A stretch of DNA of 64,000 nt, taken from Ophioderma brevispina (lineage: Eukaryota > Echinodermata > Ophiuroidea > Amphilepidida > Ophiodermatidae). The translations under genes and the position numbers were made by a program. The notes beneath the pieces are model-generated. The model made no database searches, was not told where the DNA came from, and was given only the letters and a program-made list of their open reading frames with translations. Positions 11,065 through 24,800 of this stretch are shown piece after piece (position 1 is the stretch's first letter; each line of letters starts with the position of its first letter). Location: the NCBI GenBank assembly GCA_023653785.1, contig JAMKCH010010179.1, forward strand, positions 49,200 through 113,199. The letters are read 5' to 3'.

Positions 11065-12265
11065 TGTTGGTCCCCCGCCAACTTTGGTTGGCGAAGGGGA
11101 CTATAGAAATGCTAGGCCGTCCGGTGTGTGTGTGCGTGTGTTCCCACGCGATATCTTTGGAACTAAGCAAGTGGTGGGTGTCCCATCTTCGCAACATAGA
11201 TGTATCTCGAGATGCGTTTGGGTGGGATCCGAAGTGTGTCATGGGCACATGGGTAATGAGTATTACCTTGTCAACACGATCTCTTGATCAAAGCATGTAT
11301 GGGTGTCCACCTTTGCACCAGGCGGTGGCGGCCAGCCCTCTTCATTATAGCAACTCCCTAAAATGTCAAAAGAATTAAAGCAATACGGAGGGCAAAAACA
11401 CAAACCAATTTGGGTGCTTGATGTGGGTCGGTCATGGTGTCCCCATAACCCAAATACTGGACATCGTCCTCATTTGAATTCATACAAAAAAATCAGAAAA
11501 TAACCCTGCGGTGGAGTTGAGTCTTCAGCTCCAACGGTTTTGGAATAAGAAAATTCCTTGACAACATTAAACAAATTTTTCGTCAAGATTTCGCTTTACG
11601 GTTAAACCAAGGCGCCGCTGAAATTGGGATTTTCTTGGCGCCCTCCCCCATAGATGTCGCTTTAGTAGGCGGCGGATGAGTTCGGAGATGGGTTATGTGC
11701 CATGGGTCAATCAAAGGTCAAAGTGGTCAAAAGTACTTAAACCTTTGTTCAAGTGGGGTTAGGATGATGAATCTTGGTGAGTGTGCTCAACATTCGGACG
11801 CCAACAATTTTGAAGGTCATTCAAGGCCTGAGGGGTATTCAAGGTCAAATCCCTAAACATATGGTAGGATGATGAAACTGTGGGTCGCGGTCAACTTCTA
11901 TGCCAAAAAAATTAAGGTCATTTCAAGGTTGCGGGGTCATCCAAGGTCAAATCCATATGATGGTCGTATGGGTCATGAAACCTGGTTGGTGCAGTAAAAT
12001 TTGATGCCATTTGTTTTCAATGTCATTTCTGGGTCATCTGGGGTCTTCCATGGTCAAATCACTGCAAATGGTTGTATGGTCATGAAACTTGGTGCGTGTG
12101 GTTAACATTCAGTGCTGAATATTTTAAAGGTCATTTCAAGGTCATGTGGGGCCATCCAAGGTCAAACACCTACAAATGGTTGTATGGTCATGAAACTTGG
12201 TGGGTGTAGTCAACATTGATACCAGAATTTTCCAAGGTCATCTGGGGTCATCTAAGGTATTGAAA
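11065..12265 (+). repeat. CCCCGCC-headed repeat followed by an AGGTCA-rich array
   Basis: The head is gtcccccgccaactttggttggcgaaggggactatag, a hairpin (gccaac…gttggc), then a gtgtgtgcgtgtg tract. From about 11700 to 12260 an imperfect unit of about 90 bases repeats: 'aaggtcatttcaaggtcatg' + tggggtcatccaaggtcaaa + atggttgtatggtcatgaaac + ttggtgggtgtggtcaacatt. About six units are discernible. A related short array is at 17075-17250. Confidence 0.78.
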
Positions 12266-12588
12266 CTGCTATGGTAAGAGTCGGTCTGGTTTCCATCACA
12301 ATCCTCCCTGTGATCTTTAAGTTAAGTTACTTTTCCTCCTCTCATCTACCGCGACGAGCGGGGAACCTTTGTGGTTTGAGAACCGCCTTGTTAAAAATTA
12401 AATTTGAAATTAAATAAAAGTTATCAGACATTTCAGTATTGAAATTATTTATAGCTGATACTAGATTTGTACATTGTTGTCTGGAAGTTCTTGAAAATAG
12501 TTAAATGTAGCTGACACTCAATTGGGTGTCATATGTTTGCTGCATGAGCCATGACACCATTGGTGCATGCTCTGTAACAGGGACTTTG

Positions 12589-12606
12589 TGTGTGTGTGTG
12601 TGTGTG
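12589..12606. repeat. (TG)n microsatellite
   Basis: Nine TG dinucleotides immediately upstream of the first A2M-like exon. Confidence 0.9.
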
Positions 12607-12645
12607 AATGAATGTTACTAAATTAACACTTTTTTGTTATTTCAG

Positions 12646-12874
12646 TGATTCTGGTACAGCTGATGTAGACAGTCAAGTTCCCCACACCATCACAGATTGG
12701 GTGGCTAATGGATTTTGCACATCCACCGTGAGTGGATTTGGGATTGCTAACCCGGTAGAATTGCGTGCCTTTCAACCATTCTTCCTTTCTTACAACTTGC
12801 CGTACTCTGCCATCCGAGAGGAGAAAATTCCAGTCATGGTCACTGTGTTTAACTACCTCACTGAATGCTTCACT
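12646..12874 (+). CDS. A2M-like exon 1 in window: A2M (post-bait) domain
   Basis: The exon follows a ttttgttatttcag acceptor and ends before gtgagt. It reads [20 protein letters not shown] onward, then [20 protein letters not shown] and [12 protein letters not shown]. This is the A2M domain block that follows the bait region: the 'dTiTtWva' start, the FQPFF strand and the 'R.E' linker are diagnostic. It enters with one base completing a codon and leaves in phase 0. No indel is seen. A CA/GT microsatellite lies just upstream in the intron (12589-12606). Confidence 0.93.
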
Positions 12875-15800
12875 GTGAGTTTGAGGGAAAATGCTTAAAA
12901 TTAATGATAGTAATGATCTTAAAAGTTTTGTAATTTATAGTAGATTTGTACAAAAGTGAACCGCCAAACGTGTGACTCGGTCATTCCATCAGCTGAGGCA
13001 GGAGGCTCTTTACCGAATGGAAATCATTGGAACTTACCCGCATCTATGATAGGAGAGTGAATAAAGATGCATCTTAATGTAGCATAGACCTAAAACAGTA
13101 AATTGCAGGGCTGTTATAGACTCAAATGGAGTCTAACTTAGACCTGGGTTTGAATCAGGTTCAGTCCTTCATGAGTGGACCTTGTTTACTTTTATTGTAT
13201 ACTGAAAGTGATGTAAAAGGCCTAGGTAATGTGATGATTTCACTGGATTTTCAGTTGAATCAGAGAGTACATTATAAGCAGCTCAATAAAATGCAATTAT
13301 GCACCCACTACTCAAAATACTAGAGTTCCTGATACGATAGAAATCCTACCTTCTCTAATTTCAGGTCAAAGGTCATCTATGTGTCAAATGAGGTCATTGT
13401 TTATTTTGGTTAGGTATTCAGACATCAATGTCAAGCAAAGCTCTATTTTTCCATCGATCATATCTGATATGCATCAAGATTTTTGGTTTTTATGACTCTC
13501 TATACCTAGGTTGAGTTACTAATTGAGGAATCCAGCGACTTCAGTCTTGTAGACCTGTCACGAAACAAATATGTGTGTGTCTGTGATCGTGAGTCTAAGA
13601 CAGTCAACTTTACCATTATCCCACGTTCTCTTGGAGATGTCAAAATAACAGGTAATCACACACCTCATATCTTTGATATCAAAACATGCTTGTGTTTGTT
13701 TAAAACTGTTTTTTGTAGATTTTGCTATAAATCTTATACTGTATCCAGAAAATAAACTATTAAAATTTGTTCATAAGTCTTGCTTTCAATTCATGATGTC
13801 ATTCTAATCCTGTTTTGTCATCTCTAGTTCATGGCAGTTATGTCACGCCTGGAGTCAATGTGCCATTCTGTGGCAACAACGCCTTCCTACCAAATGTCAA
13901 TGGAGTTCAAGATGCTATTGAAGATGCCTTGCTTGTGGAGGTATGATGATTGTTACTTTTCTACAAGCAAAAGTGATACAAAACTAACATTTTAGACATG
14001 AAGGAAGAAAAAATAAAATATTGGCAAATTTAATTGTGGTCTAAAATGTAAACTCCTGGGATCTACGGGCCGATTTGATTGGTTTCTCGCAGGGTTAAGT
14101 GAAGTTAATAGCCAATCAGAGACATGGTAAGAAAAAGTTGAAGGGTGCATACAGATATTTAGGTCTATTTTGATTGGGTCATTACATAATATAACTTTTT
14201 GGTGAACAATCAGGCATAGTGAAAGAAAGCTGGTAGATATCAGACAGTTTCTGGTCATGTAGAGCCAAAATTTCAGAAAATTTCATATTTTATGAAAATG
14301 TGCCAGTGCTGCTTTAAATAGATGCTTGATCAGCAGGCCCATAGTCATAGGTGGTGGCATGGGGGATGGATTGCACTGACCCTAAATATATATTTACTAA
14401 AAATGTCCATGTTGCAGGCACATTCTTGCCCAAAAGGTTCAAATTTTGGAAGAACCCTAGACATTCACTTTTTTCATGGAAACCACCCCCTCTCCCAAAC
14501 CAATCCACATTTTGGAAGTCCCACCCTTTCAAAAAAATCCTGTCTAAAGGCGTGTTTGCCAGGTTAATAATATGCATTATTGTGGGTTCCTGAACATTGT
14601 TAATGGACACGGATGCATGAGCCTTGTTCTTAATTGTCTTTTAGCCGGAGGGTGTGGAGAGAGAGGAAACCTTCTCGGAGATGGTGTGTGTGGACAAAGG
14701 AGAGACATTCAATGCAGTTGTACCACTTAATCTCCCAGCAGATGTTATTCCTGAGTCAGCACGAGGCAGAGTATTCGTCACTGGTAAGGGCACCCAAGGG
14801 CATTCGGTGACAGAGGACTGAAAAAATAGGGGTCTTTAGGTGAGAGAGAGAGCCAAATTGCCACAAAATAGGGGTTTCTGAGTGACAAATTTGCAAAATT
14901 TTACAAAAAAAGGCTCTTTGGGTGAGATTTTTTGCAAAATTTTCTAAAAAATAGAGGTCTTTGTGTGAAAATTTTCAAAATTTTCCACCAAAATAGGGGT
15001 CTTTGGGTGACAGTGGTAAAAATTCACAAAATATGGGGTCTTTGGGGGAGAGGGGAAATGATAAAAAAGGGTCTTTGGGTGACAGCGATGCTGAAAAAGG
15101 GGACCTTAACAGCCTTACATGTGCGTCACTTCCAAGATGGGAGTGCCCCCCAAGGTTATGCCCCTGGAGAATTTTTTTAATAATTGTCACTGGCAGATTT
15201 TGTGAACTCTCCCACAGTACTTAGAGCATCAGCAGGTTATACACCACTAACCTGGCTGCCGTAAGGATCAAAAATCTTGGGTGGACTACTTTCTTGCATG
15301 GCATCTGGAAAAAGTGCTTTAAAATGTCTGAAAAAGCACTAGTTATATTAAGAAAGTGATGAAATTTCATAATTGACATGGTAGACTGGTATGTTTTCTC
15401 AAACTAAGCGGCATTTGGACAGCAAATTTGAGGAAATTTACTCCGCGGTCATCAATTTCACATCGATTTGCAAATTACTAGCTTTGGCGACTATAGAGAA
15501 TCTTGGGTTGCCGGTCTGACATCGGGCAAGTTTTGTGATTCGTAACTAAAAATTTTTCTGGTCATCATATGTTCAAAATTTGGTTATTTGGTGATTTCAG
15601 CTTGTACTTTGGGGTGATGTTGTATTTCCTCTGTGAGAGTTTTAAATGTGAAAGAAACATGCTCAAAGTTGCCATTTTTCCCATAGACTACTGTGTATAA
15701 GTGAGTTAATGGTGTGTAACCAGCAGTACCAAGTTTGAGTCACGCTTTTGTATCTGTGTGTGCACCTGTCGAAACCACCACAGTGTAACATGCATTCAAA

Positions 15801-18800
15801 AAATTATTATGGAATTATACAGTGTAAATCCTTCATTATATGATTTGCTGATCGGCATTCGATGATTGCTCCGCAGGTGATTTGATGGGCTCAGTACTGT
15901 CTAATCTTGATAGCATCCTTCAGATGCCAACGGGTTGTGGAGAGCAGAACATGGTTAAGTTTGCTCCAAACATCTATGTGTTACAGTATCTAACCAGCAC
16001 CAGTCAACTGACGAAGGATATTGAAAACAAAGCTCTGGAATTTCTGCGTATTGGTACGTATAGTCACTTTAAAAGGATTAGAACAAAATCAAATCATTTG
16101 TGCAGGAAACGAAGGGAATGTCACCTTATCAGCATTAACATTGTTTTATTATCCCTGTTTTAAAAACCAGGTGAGATTCCTTCTGTGTGTGTGTATGTGT
16201 GTCAGGGTGTATGTGTGTGTCAGTCTGTGCATGTGTGTCAGTCTGTGTGTGTGTCAGTCTCTCTGTGTGTCAGTCTGTGTGTGTTCCATTTTGGTTAGGT
16301 TGACTTGTTTTTGTGTCGCCTGCCTTAAGGCAGGAAGACACATAGGGATCACTTTGTCCACTGTTGATGTCTGTTGTTGGTGTTGATGTCTGTTGTTGAT
16401 GTCTGTTGTGAAAAAGGGTTCACATTTGCATGTAATATCGACATACTTTGATGGATTTAAACCAAACTTGGGTCAACATGGCATCCCCCATTTGTTGATG
16501 AGGTCAAAGGTCACATACCAAGGTCAAAGGTCATGTGAGGTCAAGTTGTAAGATGGGCTGAAAATGTAAAATTGACTTCAATTGAAAAGTTGAAGTTCAA
16601 TTGGAACCAAACTTGAGTCATAGGCCTGCAACAACATGGTATCCCTCATTTGTTGATGAGGTCAAAGGTCACATACCAAGGTCAAAGGTCATGTAAGGTC
16701 AAGTTGTAAGATGTAAAATTGACCTCATTTGAAAAGTTGGAAGTTCAATTGGATCCAAACATGGTTTATGGAGTTTACATGCAAACCCATTTGTTTATGA
16801 GGTCAGAGGTCACATATCAAGGTCAAAGGTTGTGTGAGGTTATCATTCACAAACTGCAAGCGGTCCGAGGACTGATGTATTTTTGTATCTCCTGCCCAAA
16901 CACTAATTTTTGGGCCAATTGCAGCCAAACTTGATTAGAAAAACCACTGACCCAAGATTCATATGTGGTGTACACTAATTGTGGTGAGGGTCATGTTGTG
17001 TGAATCATAGTTGGGGTCAAAGGGCATGTGGACCAATTAAAGGGCATGCTTTGATGAAAATGCACTAATTGAGGTAAGATGATGAAACTTGGTGGGTGTG
17101 GTTGAAGGTTATTTCCAGGTCATTTGGGCCATCCAAGGTCAAATCGAAACTTTGTGGGTGTGGTCAATATTCAGTGCTGAAAATTTTGAAGGTCATTTCA
17201 AGGTCATGTGGGGTCATCCAATGTCAAATTACTTGGTGGGTGTAGTCAACAAAGGAAAACCTTTAATTTCATATACTTAAAAGCCAGGGGGCAAGTTTCA
17301 ACCTGCAGTATATTTGATAAGGTTTAATGAGGACTGTCATACCCATTGTTTTCATCAGAGACTGCTGCTGGAGTGTGGGTATGGATCTTTGGGTTACTCC
17401 TTCATGTAATCTCTGCACGAAATAATCAATATAGATATGTTCAGAGTTGAATAGGGTTTATAGACTTTATTCGGTGTGGGCTTCATTAATTTCTTTTATC
17501 CAGACCTTACACAAACCAAGGATACACTGATCTTCATGAAGTGTTCAGGCAATTTGTTACGGGACTAACGCTTAGGGTCTGTGAAATACATAAAATGTGA
17601 AGGAATCATGAGACATCTATCCTGCATGGCTTCTGTTTCAATGGCTAGTATTGCACACAGCTGTTTGACCCCATACAAACTGTCTCTTTTATTTTTAGAA
17701 CAATTTTAAGCAGTGGCGACACAATTTTGACAACTGGTATAAGTAGGGACATGCAAGAGCTAACATCTCTACAAAAATAGACAAATCCATTGTGGGAATC
17801 TTGCCATATAGGCCTACAAAGGTTATGATTTGTATGTTATAGCGCCCTCTATATGCCCATTCTCCATAGAAAGACGTGGACAACTAGATTTTTAAGAAAA
17901 ATCGTATTTGCCCGCAATGAAATTTCGTAAACTTTACACAGAATATGGTTAGTGGACTAAATATTCCAAATCAGTTGTCAAAAGTGTGTCGCCGACAATA
18001 TTTTTTTGTTTTATTCTGGTTTTGTCATAATGACTTTCAAACAGCTGTGATTGAGATGCCAGTGGTCCAGAGGTCATACCTGCACACTTAAGGTTCTTCA
18101 CTAAAGAATAAAAATTTTGTTTATGGGGCCTATTTTCTCTATGTTCACACATTAACATTTTACCCTTGGCTGTATCTAAAAACCCCCTCCCAAAAAAAAA
18201 AAAAAAAAAAAAAAAAAATCACCTCTGTGGCCAGTGGGTACATCGACCCGAGGGAACAAGTATATTTCTGATATCTCTCTTTTGGGCTCTTTGGAAGCCA
18301 GGCTGGCAGAACTTCTTCATGAAGTGTTTTTCAAGGCAATTTTACCCAGGACTATTTAGAAACAGTTAGGCAATAAATAAAGGATTTTCTTTAATCTTGA
18401 AGATTAAGTTTAATATGTAAGGCACATAGATTATGATTATAGTCTCCGTAGAAGAATTGTGAACCAGTGTCTTATTACCGACCGCGTACATAAAGCGTTC
18501 AGCTTAAGCCACACGTACTGCTTACCCATCTCATTACAGAGCTGCGTAAATTAGAGCAAAAAATTAGCTTTGTACATGCGTACCAAGTGTTTCACGCTGG
18601 CCATGATTTATTGCTGGGAACTGTAGTGATGGCTGTATGTGTATGATGACAATAATAGCATCTACAATCTCCAAATCTAGAATAAAAATCAATCTGGCAT
18701 GATGTCAATGGAATAACTATCTTGTAAAAGAGAAAAAAAGTAGTGGGACCAGGACTACCACATCACCCTAACCCAGTCAGCGGCCAAGAACCATTGCGAG

Positions 18801-21800
18801 GCTCATTACATCGCGCGTTTGTTTTCCCGAAAATAGTAATGTCAGCCCAATGCAGGAGGATGATATCGTGATGTCAACCCTTTACTACTACAGAAAAAAG
18901 AGAGAATTGGGGTTCGTACATCAGAATGAGTCAAAGATGGCCGGTTAAGTTGAAAGAGATTAGTTCGAGCAATTTTAATACCAAATATTTTTGTTTTTGT
19001 GGTGGTTTTTTGATGAGTTAGACTTACACTCCTATGATGAGTTTGTCGGGCGTTCGTTTTCTGTCCGAAAAGTGGCTCAAAAATAGTTCCGTATTCTTGA
19101 CTCACTTATCGGTAAAATCGGGTTGAACAGGGTTTGTCTGAAAGTGTGTGAGACGATCTTTCGATCCATACCAAAATCAGCGAGGTGCGATTTCAATTTG
19201 ATGTTGAAATTATTTTTCTAAAAATGTCCTCAATTTTCGTTGATGCCGCTTTAAAGCTTCCCAGACTTAGCCAGTGTCAGCGAATAATGCGGAAGTTAGT
19301 TGACACAGGTCCACACGGGGAGGAAATCGGGATAGACCCATCTTCATTAATCTTGCATCATGGATGCCCCTGGCGGCAGTGGCGGTTTGGCTTTTTTTAA
19401 TAAATTTTATGAATACATATGCTGCAAGACAGAGTACAAGTAAGCATTTAGCCTGCCCATTTTTATTCATGGGAACTTAAGAAAAAACACTATTGATAAT
19501 GGAAATGTTTGGAAAGCATATTGTACTATTCATGCCATTCCCTAGGCATTCGGACAGCCTGGGCTTGGCCAATTATGTTTCAAAAGTAAGCCGCCACTGT
19601 TCGTATTTGGTATTCTCGCCTAGGCTTAGAAATGCACGCAGGACCTCGGGAGTACGCCCCCACAAATACGAAAGGGTTCATTTACCAATTAAACTAAGGA
19701 TCATTTGCGGGAATACATTGTTGGATTCTCGGAAACTTTATTTTTAACACAGTAGCAAAATTAGAGATGCCCGCAAAATTAATTTTGAGAATCGCGACCA
19801 TTCTGCACTCTTCTACGAAATTTGCCACTGAAAGGGTTATTCTTCATTTACCGGAAAGATTTAGGATTCTGCCCCACAGGCTACGAATTCAACTACGTTA
19901 ACGGAATAAACCGCATGTTAAAGGTGCCGAATTGAAGTGGGGGCAGAATATAAATTCATCCCCATTTACACAAGTAAAGGACATATATTTAGCAATTAAA
20001 GGGCGTTACTTTGTAAAATTAAACGGGGGGGGGGGTTTTTTTTTTTTGTTTTTCTTTTTTCTGGTCATTCAGTTACCAATTAAAGGGTCCTTCCTTCATG
20101 TACCAGCTGAAGGGGGAGTTCGACATTTCCAATTAAAGGGTCATCCTCTGCCAATTAAGGGGTCTTCATTTACGAAATTAATAAGGGTCTTCAATCATTT
20201 ACGAATTAACGGGTCATTCCATCATTTAGAATTAACAGGGTCATTCCATCATGTATGAATCAAGAGGTGTATTCCTGTTTCATTAAAGGGGCCATGTGCA
20301 GTGTTTACAAATTAAAGGATTACTGCCTCATTTACAAACTTTAAAGGGCCATTGAATAATTTAAAAAATTAAAGGGTCATTTCATCATTTTACCAATTAA
20401 AGTTACTTTACTGGTATAGAAAGAGTAAAGCTTCTTGTGGTTAAAAAACGGTACAAATTTGATAATTTCAATTAAATACAATTTTTACTTGTCTGAACTT
20501 CCTGAAAATGTTGCCAGTGCTTTCGGGGATAACAAATTATAGCTTTTCATCAGCAAGTTGTGTTAAATATTGGGTCAATAATTACAACTCCATCCTTAAG
20601 GCTCTGTAGAAAACGCATTCAAATGTAATGCATGTACAAGTCATCATAATGTTATGGAATATATATGTCCAGTTATTTTTATAAATAGTAGTCGCATTTT
20701 AAAGTGGCACTGGCACATTACTTTCACAAATTAATATGAAATTTCAATTTGCTCTCAAATGAAGTCTAAGCCATTTGAATAACAGAGATATATTTACACA
20801 AAAAATTAACATACCAAAAACAAGAGCGGGACATTGACATCAGGTTATTTGAGGCGGGTTGTGTAGCTAGCACAGTTTTAGTGGTGGTGGTATTGACGAA
20901 AATTTGACTTTTATAATGTTATGCCTGCCATTTTCTATGTTATGCTAAAAATTATCAAAATTTTTTTTGAGCTAAAAATGATTAAAATTGTCAATTTTTT
21001 TTTGTGCTTTGAATGGTGGGTTAGAGTTGAAATTGTTGTTTAGTGGGGCTCTGAAGCTGAGTAGTGGGCTCTGCCGGCACACACGCCCCCACGTAGCTAC
21101 ATCCCGTTTTGTAGGCCAACTTTTAAGTTTTCCAAACTTTAATCACCAAATGTGTATATACATGAATATTTTGACTCGTACTCACCTGTTATTAAAACCA
21201 CAAAGGTTATAGAAACGATCAACAAGTGTGCATATCGAGGGAAACATGCATACTGCGTGCGTGTTCTGGTGTTAAACCCATTTTCGTCGTCTGATGAATT
21301 GAACGTTATAAAATTGTTCTGTTTAAAACCATAAGGAAGCTGATTTGGTCTTAATCATTTCGGGTAAGGGCTTTTGTATATAAAAAGCCTTACAACCATG
21401 CAAAAATATCGACATTAAAAATCTTGATGGCGCAATATTTTTCAAATGTGCCAGTGTCTCGTTAAGAACCATTACCAAAGCAGAGGCAACGATTAAAGGA
21501 ATATTGTATTTTGTGAAAACAAACAGGCTCACCGCACCCATTGGTTGTTTTATCTGCCATGTGTAAAGTTAAGTGATGAATAAACCATGTAATTGCAAAC
21601 ATGCAGTGGGTCCTCATTAAATTCAACCCATAAATATGTGCCAGTGGTTTTCAGGGATAACAACCCCAACATTTAAACAAATGGGCTTTCAACTCCATCT
21701 GTACATAATTTGCCAGTGTATTGTAGTGCCAAAATATTTTTGTACCGGTATTCATATTTGTTGTTACATGGTGTTCCTATTTATTTATAATTTGTTTTAT

Positions 21801-24800
21801 CTTTGTACGAAAGTTGGAGACAAAATAAAAGAAAACTTGGAAGAGAGGAACATTGAGCCACTTGTGTGATAGTTTTTAGTGTTTTCTGATTATGCAAAAA
21901 TGGTCAATGGGAATCTTTAAAGGCATTGTTGATCGCAGCCCGTGCCCCCCCCCCCCCCCGACTTGCTTCCAAAAAGTTGAGATATCATATCATCACGAGC
22001 TGTTGACTAAAATATTATGGTTGTTTGTCAACATAACTTTCAAATTCAATATACTCTGGAGGAGGGAAATTCAAAATTATATATTTCTGTCTGTAACTGA
22101 CATAACTTACCCACCACAGTGGCCTATGGGCAACCATGATACAGACACTTGCTCCTAAAAATCAAAACCCAACCACTTCGGAATCGACTGCCCGATGTGG
22201 AAAATCTTTGAGGATGTTCTAGTTGAATCTAACCTAAACTGAAGGGTTGGGATCACAAAATGCAACTTTAAAAATAGGGTAGGATGCAATGCATTTTAAG
22301 CTTAGTTAATGTAGAGTTTGCATTTGGAGTGAAAAACAATGCTTCAATTTTCGTCTAAGTATGAAAATTTTTCTTGAAATTTAGTGTTTCTCAATACCAA
22401 ATACAGAAGCAACAAAAAAAAACCTTCCAGTACATTCTTTTGGGGATTCGCAAAATTGACCAAAAAGAGTACGCGAGGATGTGTAAATGAGTGCAACTAA
22501 CAAATCCTGAAAGAGTGAAGAACGCCTGAAAAAAGGTTGTAAATTTGGGCAAAAAGAATTTAACGTAAAAATAAATAAAAAATTAAAAAAAATTTCCTGA
22601 AATTTACATCCCTGAGACTGGCGATATAATTTCCCTGGCCAGGGTAGGATAAACAAGCATTCGCACTGGCGTAGTTTCAGTTAAAAAAATAGAAGCAGAA
22701 AATTCAGACCTTAAAAAGTGTTCACAAATCGGTTTTATCTTGAGTGGTGACCCTGCTTTCCTTTTTAAAAACATAGCTTGTTTGTGACGTCGCGACGAAG
22801 GTCAATATTCAAGCCAATCGTGTGGCGTGTATGGCAATGGTCAAACTTTACAGTGTACCGAATCAAAACAACCCGTTTTCGGCTGTATTCGGAGTGGGAT
22901 GGGTATAAAAAATCCGTATTCTTGACTCACTTTTCCCAAAATATCAACTGTAACCTTATTTTTTTAGAAAGTAAATATGTTATTTACGTCCATGTGACGG
23001 CATTTCCTGGTACAATGACGAGAAATGGTTGAAATCTGGATTTTACGGCGACCAATTACTACGATTTTTTGTTGAAGAAAATGAAGGTGAAAATGTCGTA
23101 TTTTTTAATAAAGAGTAGAATTTTTCAAGAAAACAGGTTTTCCCCTTTCATTTGATACCAAGATTGTGACAATTGATGCAGGAAAACGGCCGCAATTGCG
23201 AGAGGGAAATGAGCTTCGAAAATCTAAACGCCGCGTGGGTTCAGTGCACGCTGTCTCGTAGCACACAAACGAAGCGGTTTAACCCGTGCTTGGCCGCTGA
23301 CTGAACCAGGGCTGGATCTTTGAATTAGCCCGACTCTTATTTGCAGGCAGTTAGGGGTTCCCGGTCACTCAACCCATTGTATGTGAACTAACATTCAGAT
23401 CAGTGTGATAATCAGGGCTCTAGATAATCCCTATGATTGCTTTTCACCTTTCTCTCTAGGATACCAAAGAGAGCTAACATATCGTCTTAGTGATGGATCT
23501 TACAGTGCATTTGGTGAAAGTGATGGAGAGGGAAGCACATGGTAATTATGAAAGAATTTCTTTTCACCTTTTTTTGCTTGAAGAGAAATACAGATTATTT
23601 TCAATAGTTTATAAGGGAGTTTTGTTGTAAACTTGTTGTATTTACAAGCTCATTCAAAAAGAAAGAATGCTTGTTGTCTGGCATGTCTTACATTCACCTT
23701 GTGTAAGATTGCTCCAGTTGTTAAATTTAGTGCAATTTCTTGGAAAATTTGTTTATTGATAAAAAAGTGACTGCCCTCCTGTGATGTCATCGCTGTGATA
23801 TATCCATAAAAGCATGAAACTCAAAAATACTTTGTGTCATGCAGTATCTACCAATCAATTGACAAAAATATTTGCAAATGCTGTTACAATACCTTTTTGG
23901 TCAGGATAATTTCTCTGCCCAAAACAGAAATAATAATGCAGAGATTTATAAAGTGCCTCATACTATTTTGCCGCTAAGCACTTTCACAAATGGTCGCTGA
24001 TCACTGTGGCCCAACCATACCATAAACCATTCAGCATCATATCTAGGGATGCAGCAGATCAGGATCAGCGCTTTCCCTTATCAGCAAACACACATCGAGA
24101 TAACCATCGCAGCCGGGACCAGCTTCCCAAATATCGCATTGGTAAATCAGGACAACCAAGCGGTTAATTTCTTGTCCAGGGAAATTACAAGATAGCCGAA
24201 TCTCACAGGGCTCGAACGCATGCCTATACGCATGGATGAGCACGATACACTGGAGTCGAGCGCTTAACTGATTGAGCTATCTTGTCCGCTAAAGAGAGGA
24301 CAACTTTGTCAGAAAATCAGTATCCCTGATTCACATTGTTCAATAACTGGGGGCAATACAACAGCTTCCTGAAGTTAGCAAAAATGTCAACTGCTGATAC
24401 TGAAAATTTGTGTGTGCTTTTACTTTTACTTTAAGGCTGACTGCTTTCGTGCTCAAATCTTACGTCCAAGCTAACAAGTTCATTGCTATTGACACCAGTG
24501 ATATTGTGGTAACTCGTAATGGCTTCTTAAACAACAGATCTCAGCAACAGGTTGCTTCCGGAACAGAGGAGTTCTACTCCAGCAGTCCATGAAGGTACAG
24601 GCTGAGACATTTTGTTGAGTTTCAGTTGAGTGTGTCAGTTGCAAGTGCAAATTATGATTTGAAAGTAGAGTTTAACCTCCAGGGCACTCTCTGTTACAAG
24701 TGTCTTGATTGGATAATTTCACGCTCTATACATGTTATTAACCATTTAAAGTAGCTCTTCTAAAATTAGTTCTCCCAAAATTTTTCAGAGACGGCTTGAA

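Larger units (their letters stand above)
17290..23450. other. Large intron without recognised exons; AT-rich with repeat arrays
   Basis: The only structure I can support here is A28 at 18190-18217, the 'aattaaagggtcattc' array at 19930-20400, an element bounded by ggcactggcaca/tgtgccagtg at 20700-21445, and homopolymers (C15 near 21946). ORFs are short and unrelated to known proteins. Confidence 0.45.

Noticed and set aside
11700..12265. CRISPR-like regular repeats
   Set aside because: Units are imperfect and contiguous without unique spacers, and the genome is clearly eukaryotic.
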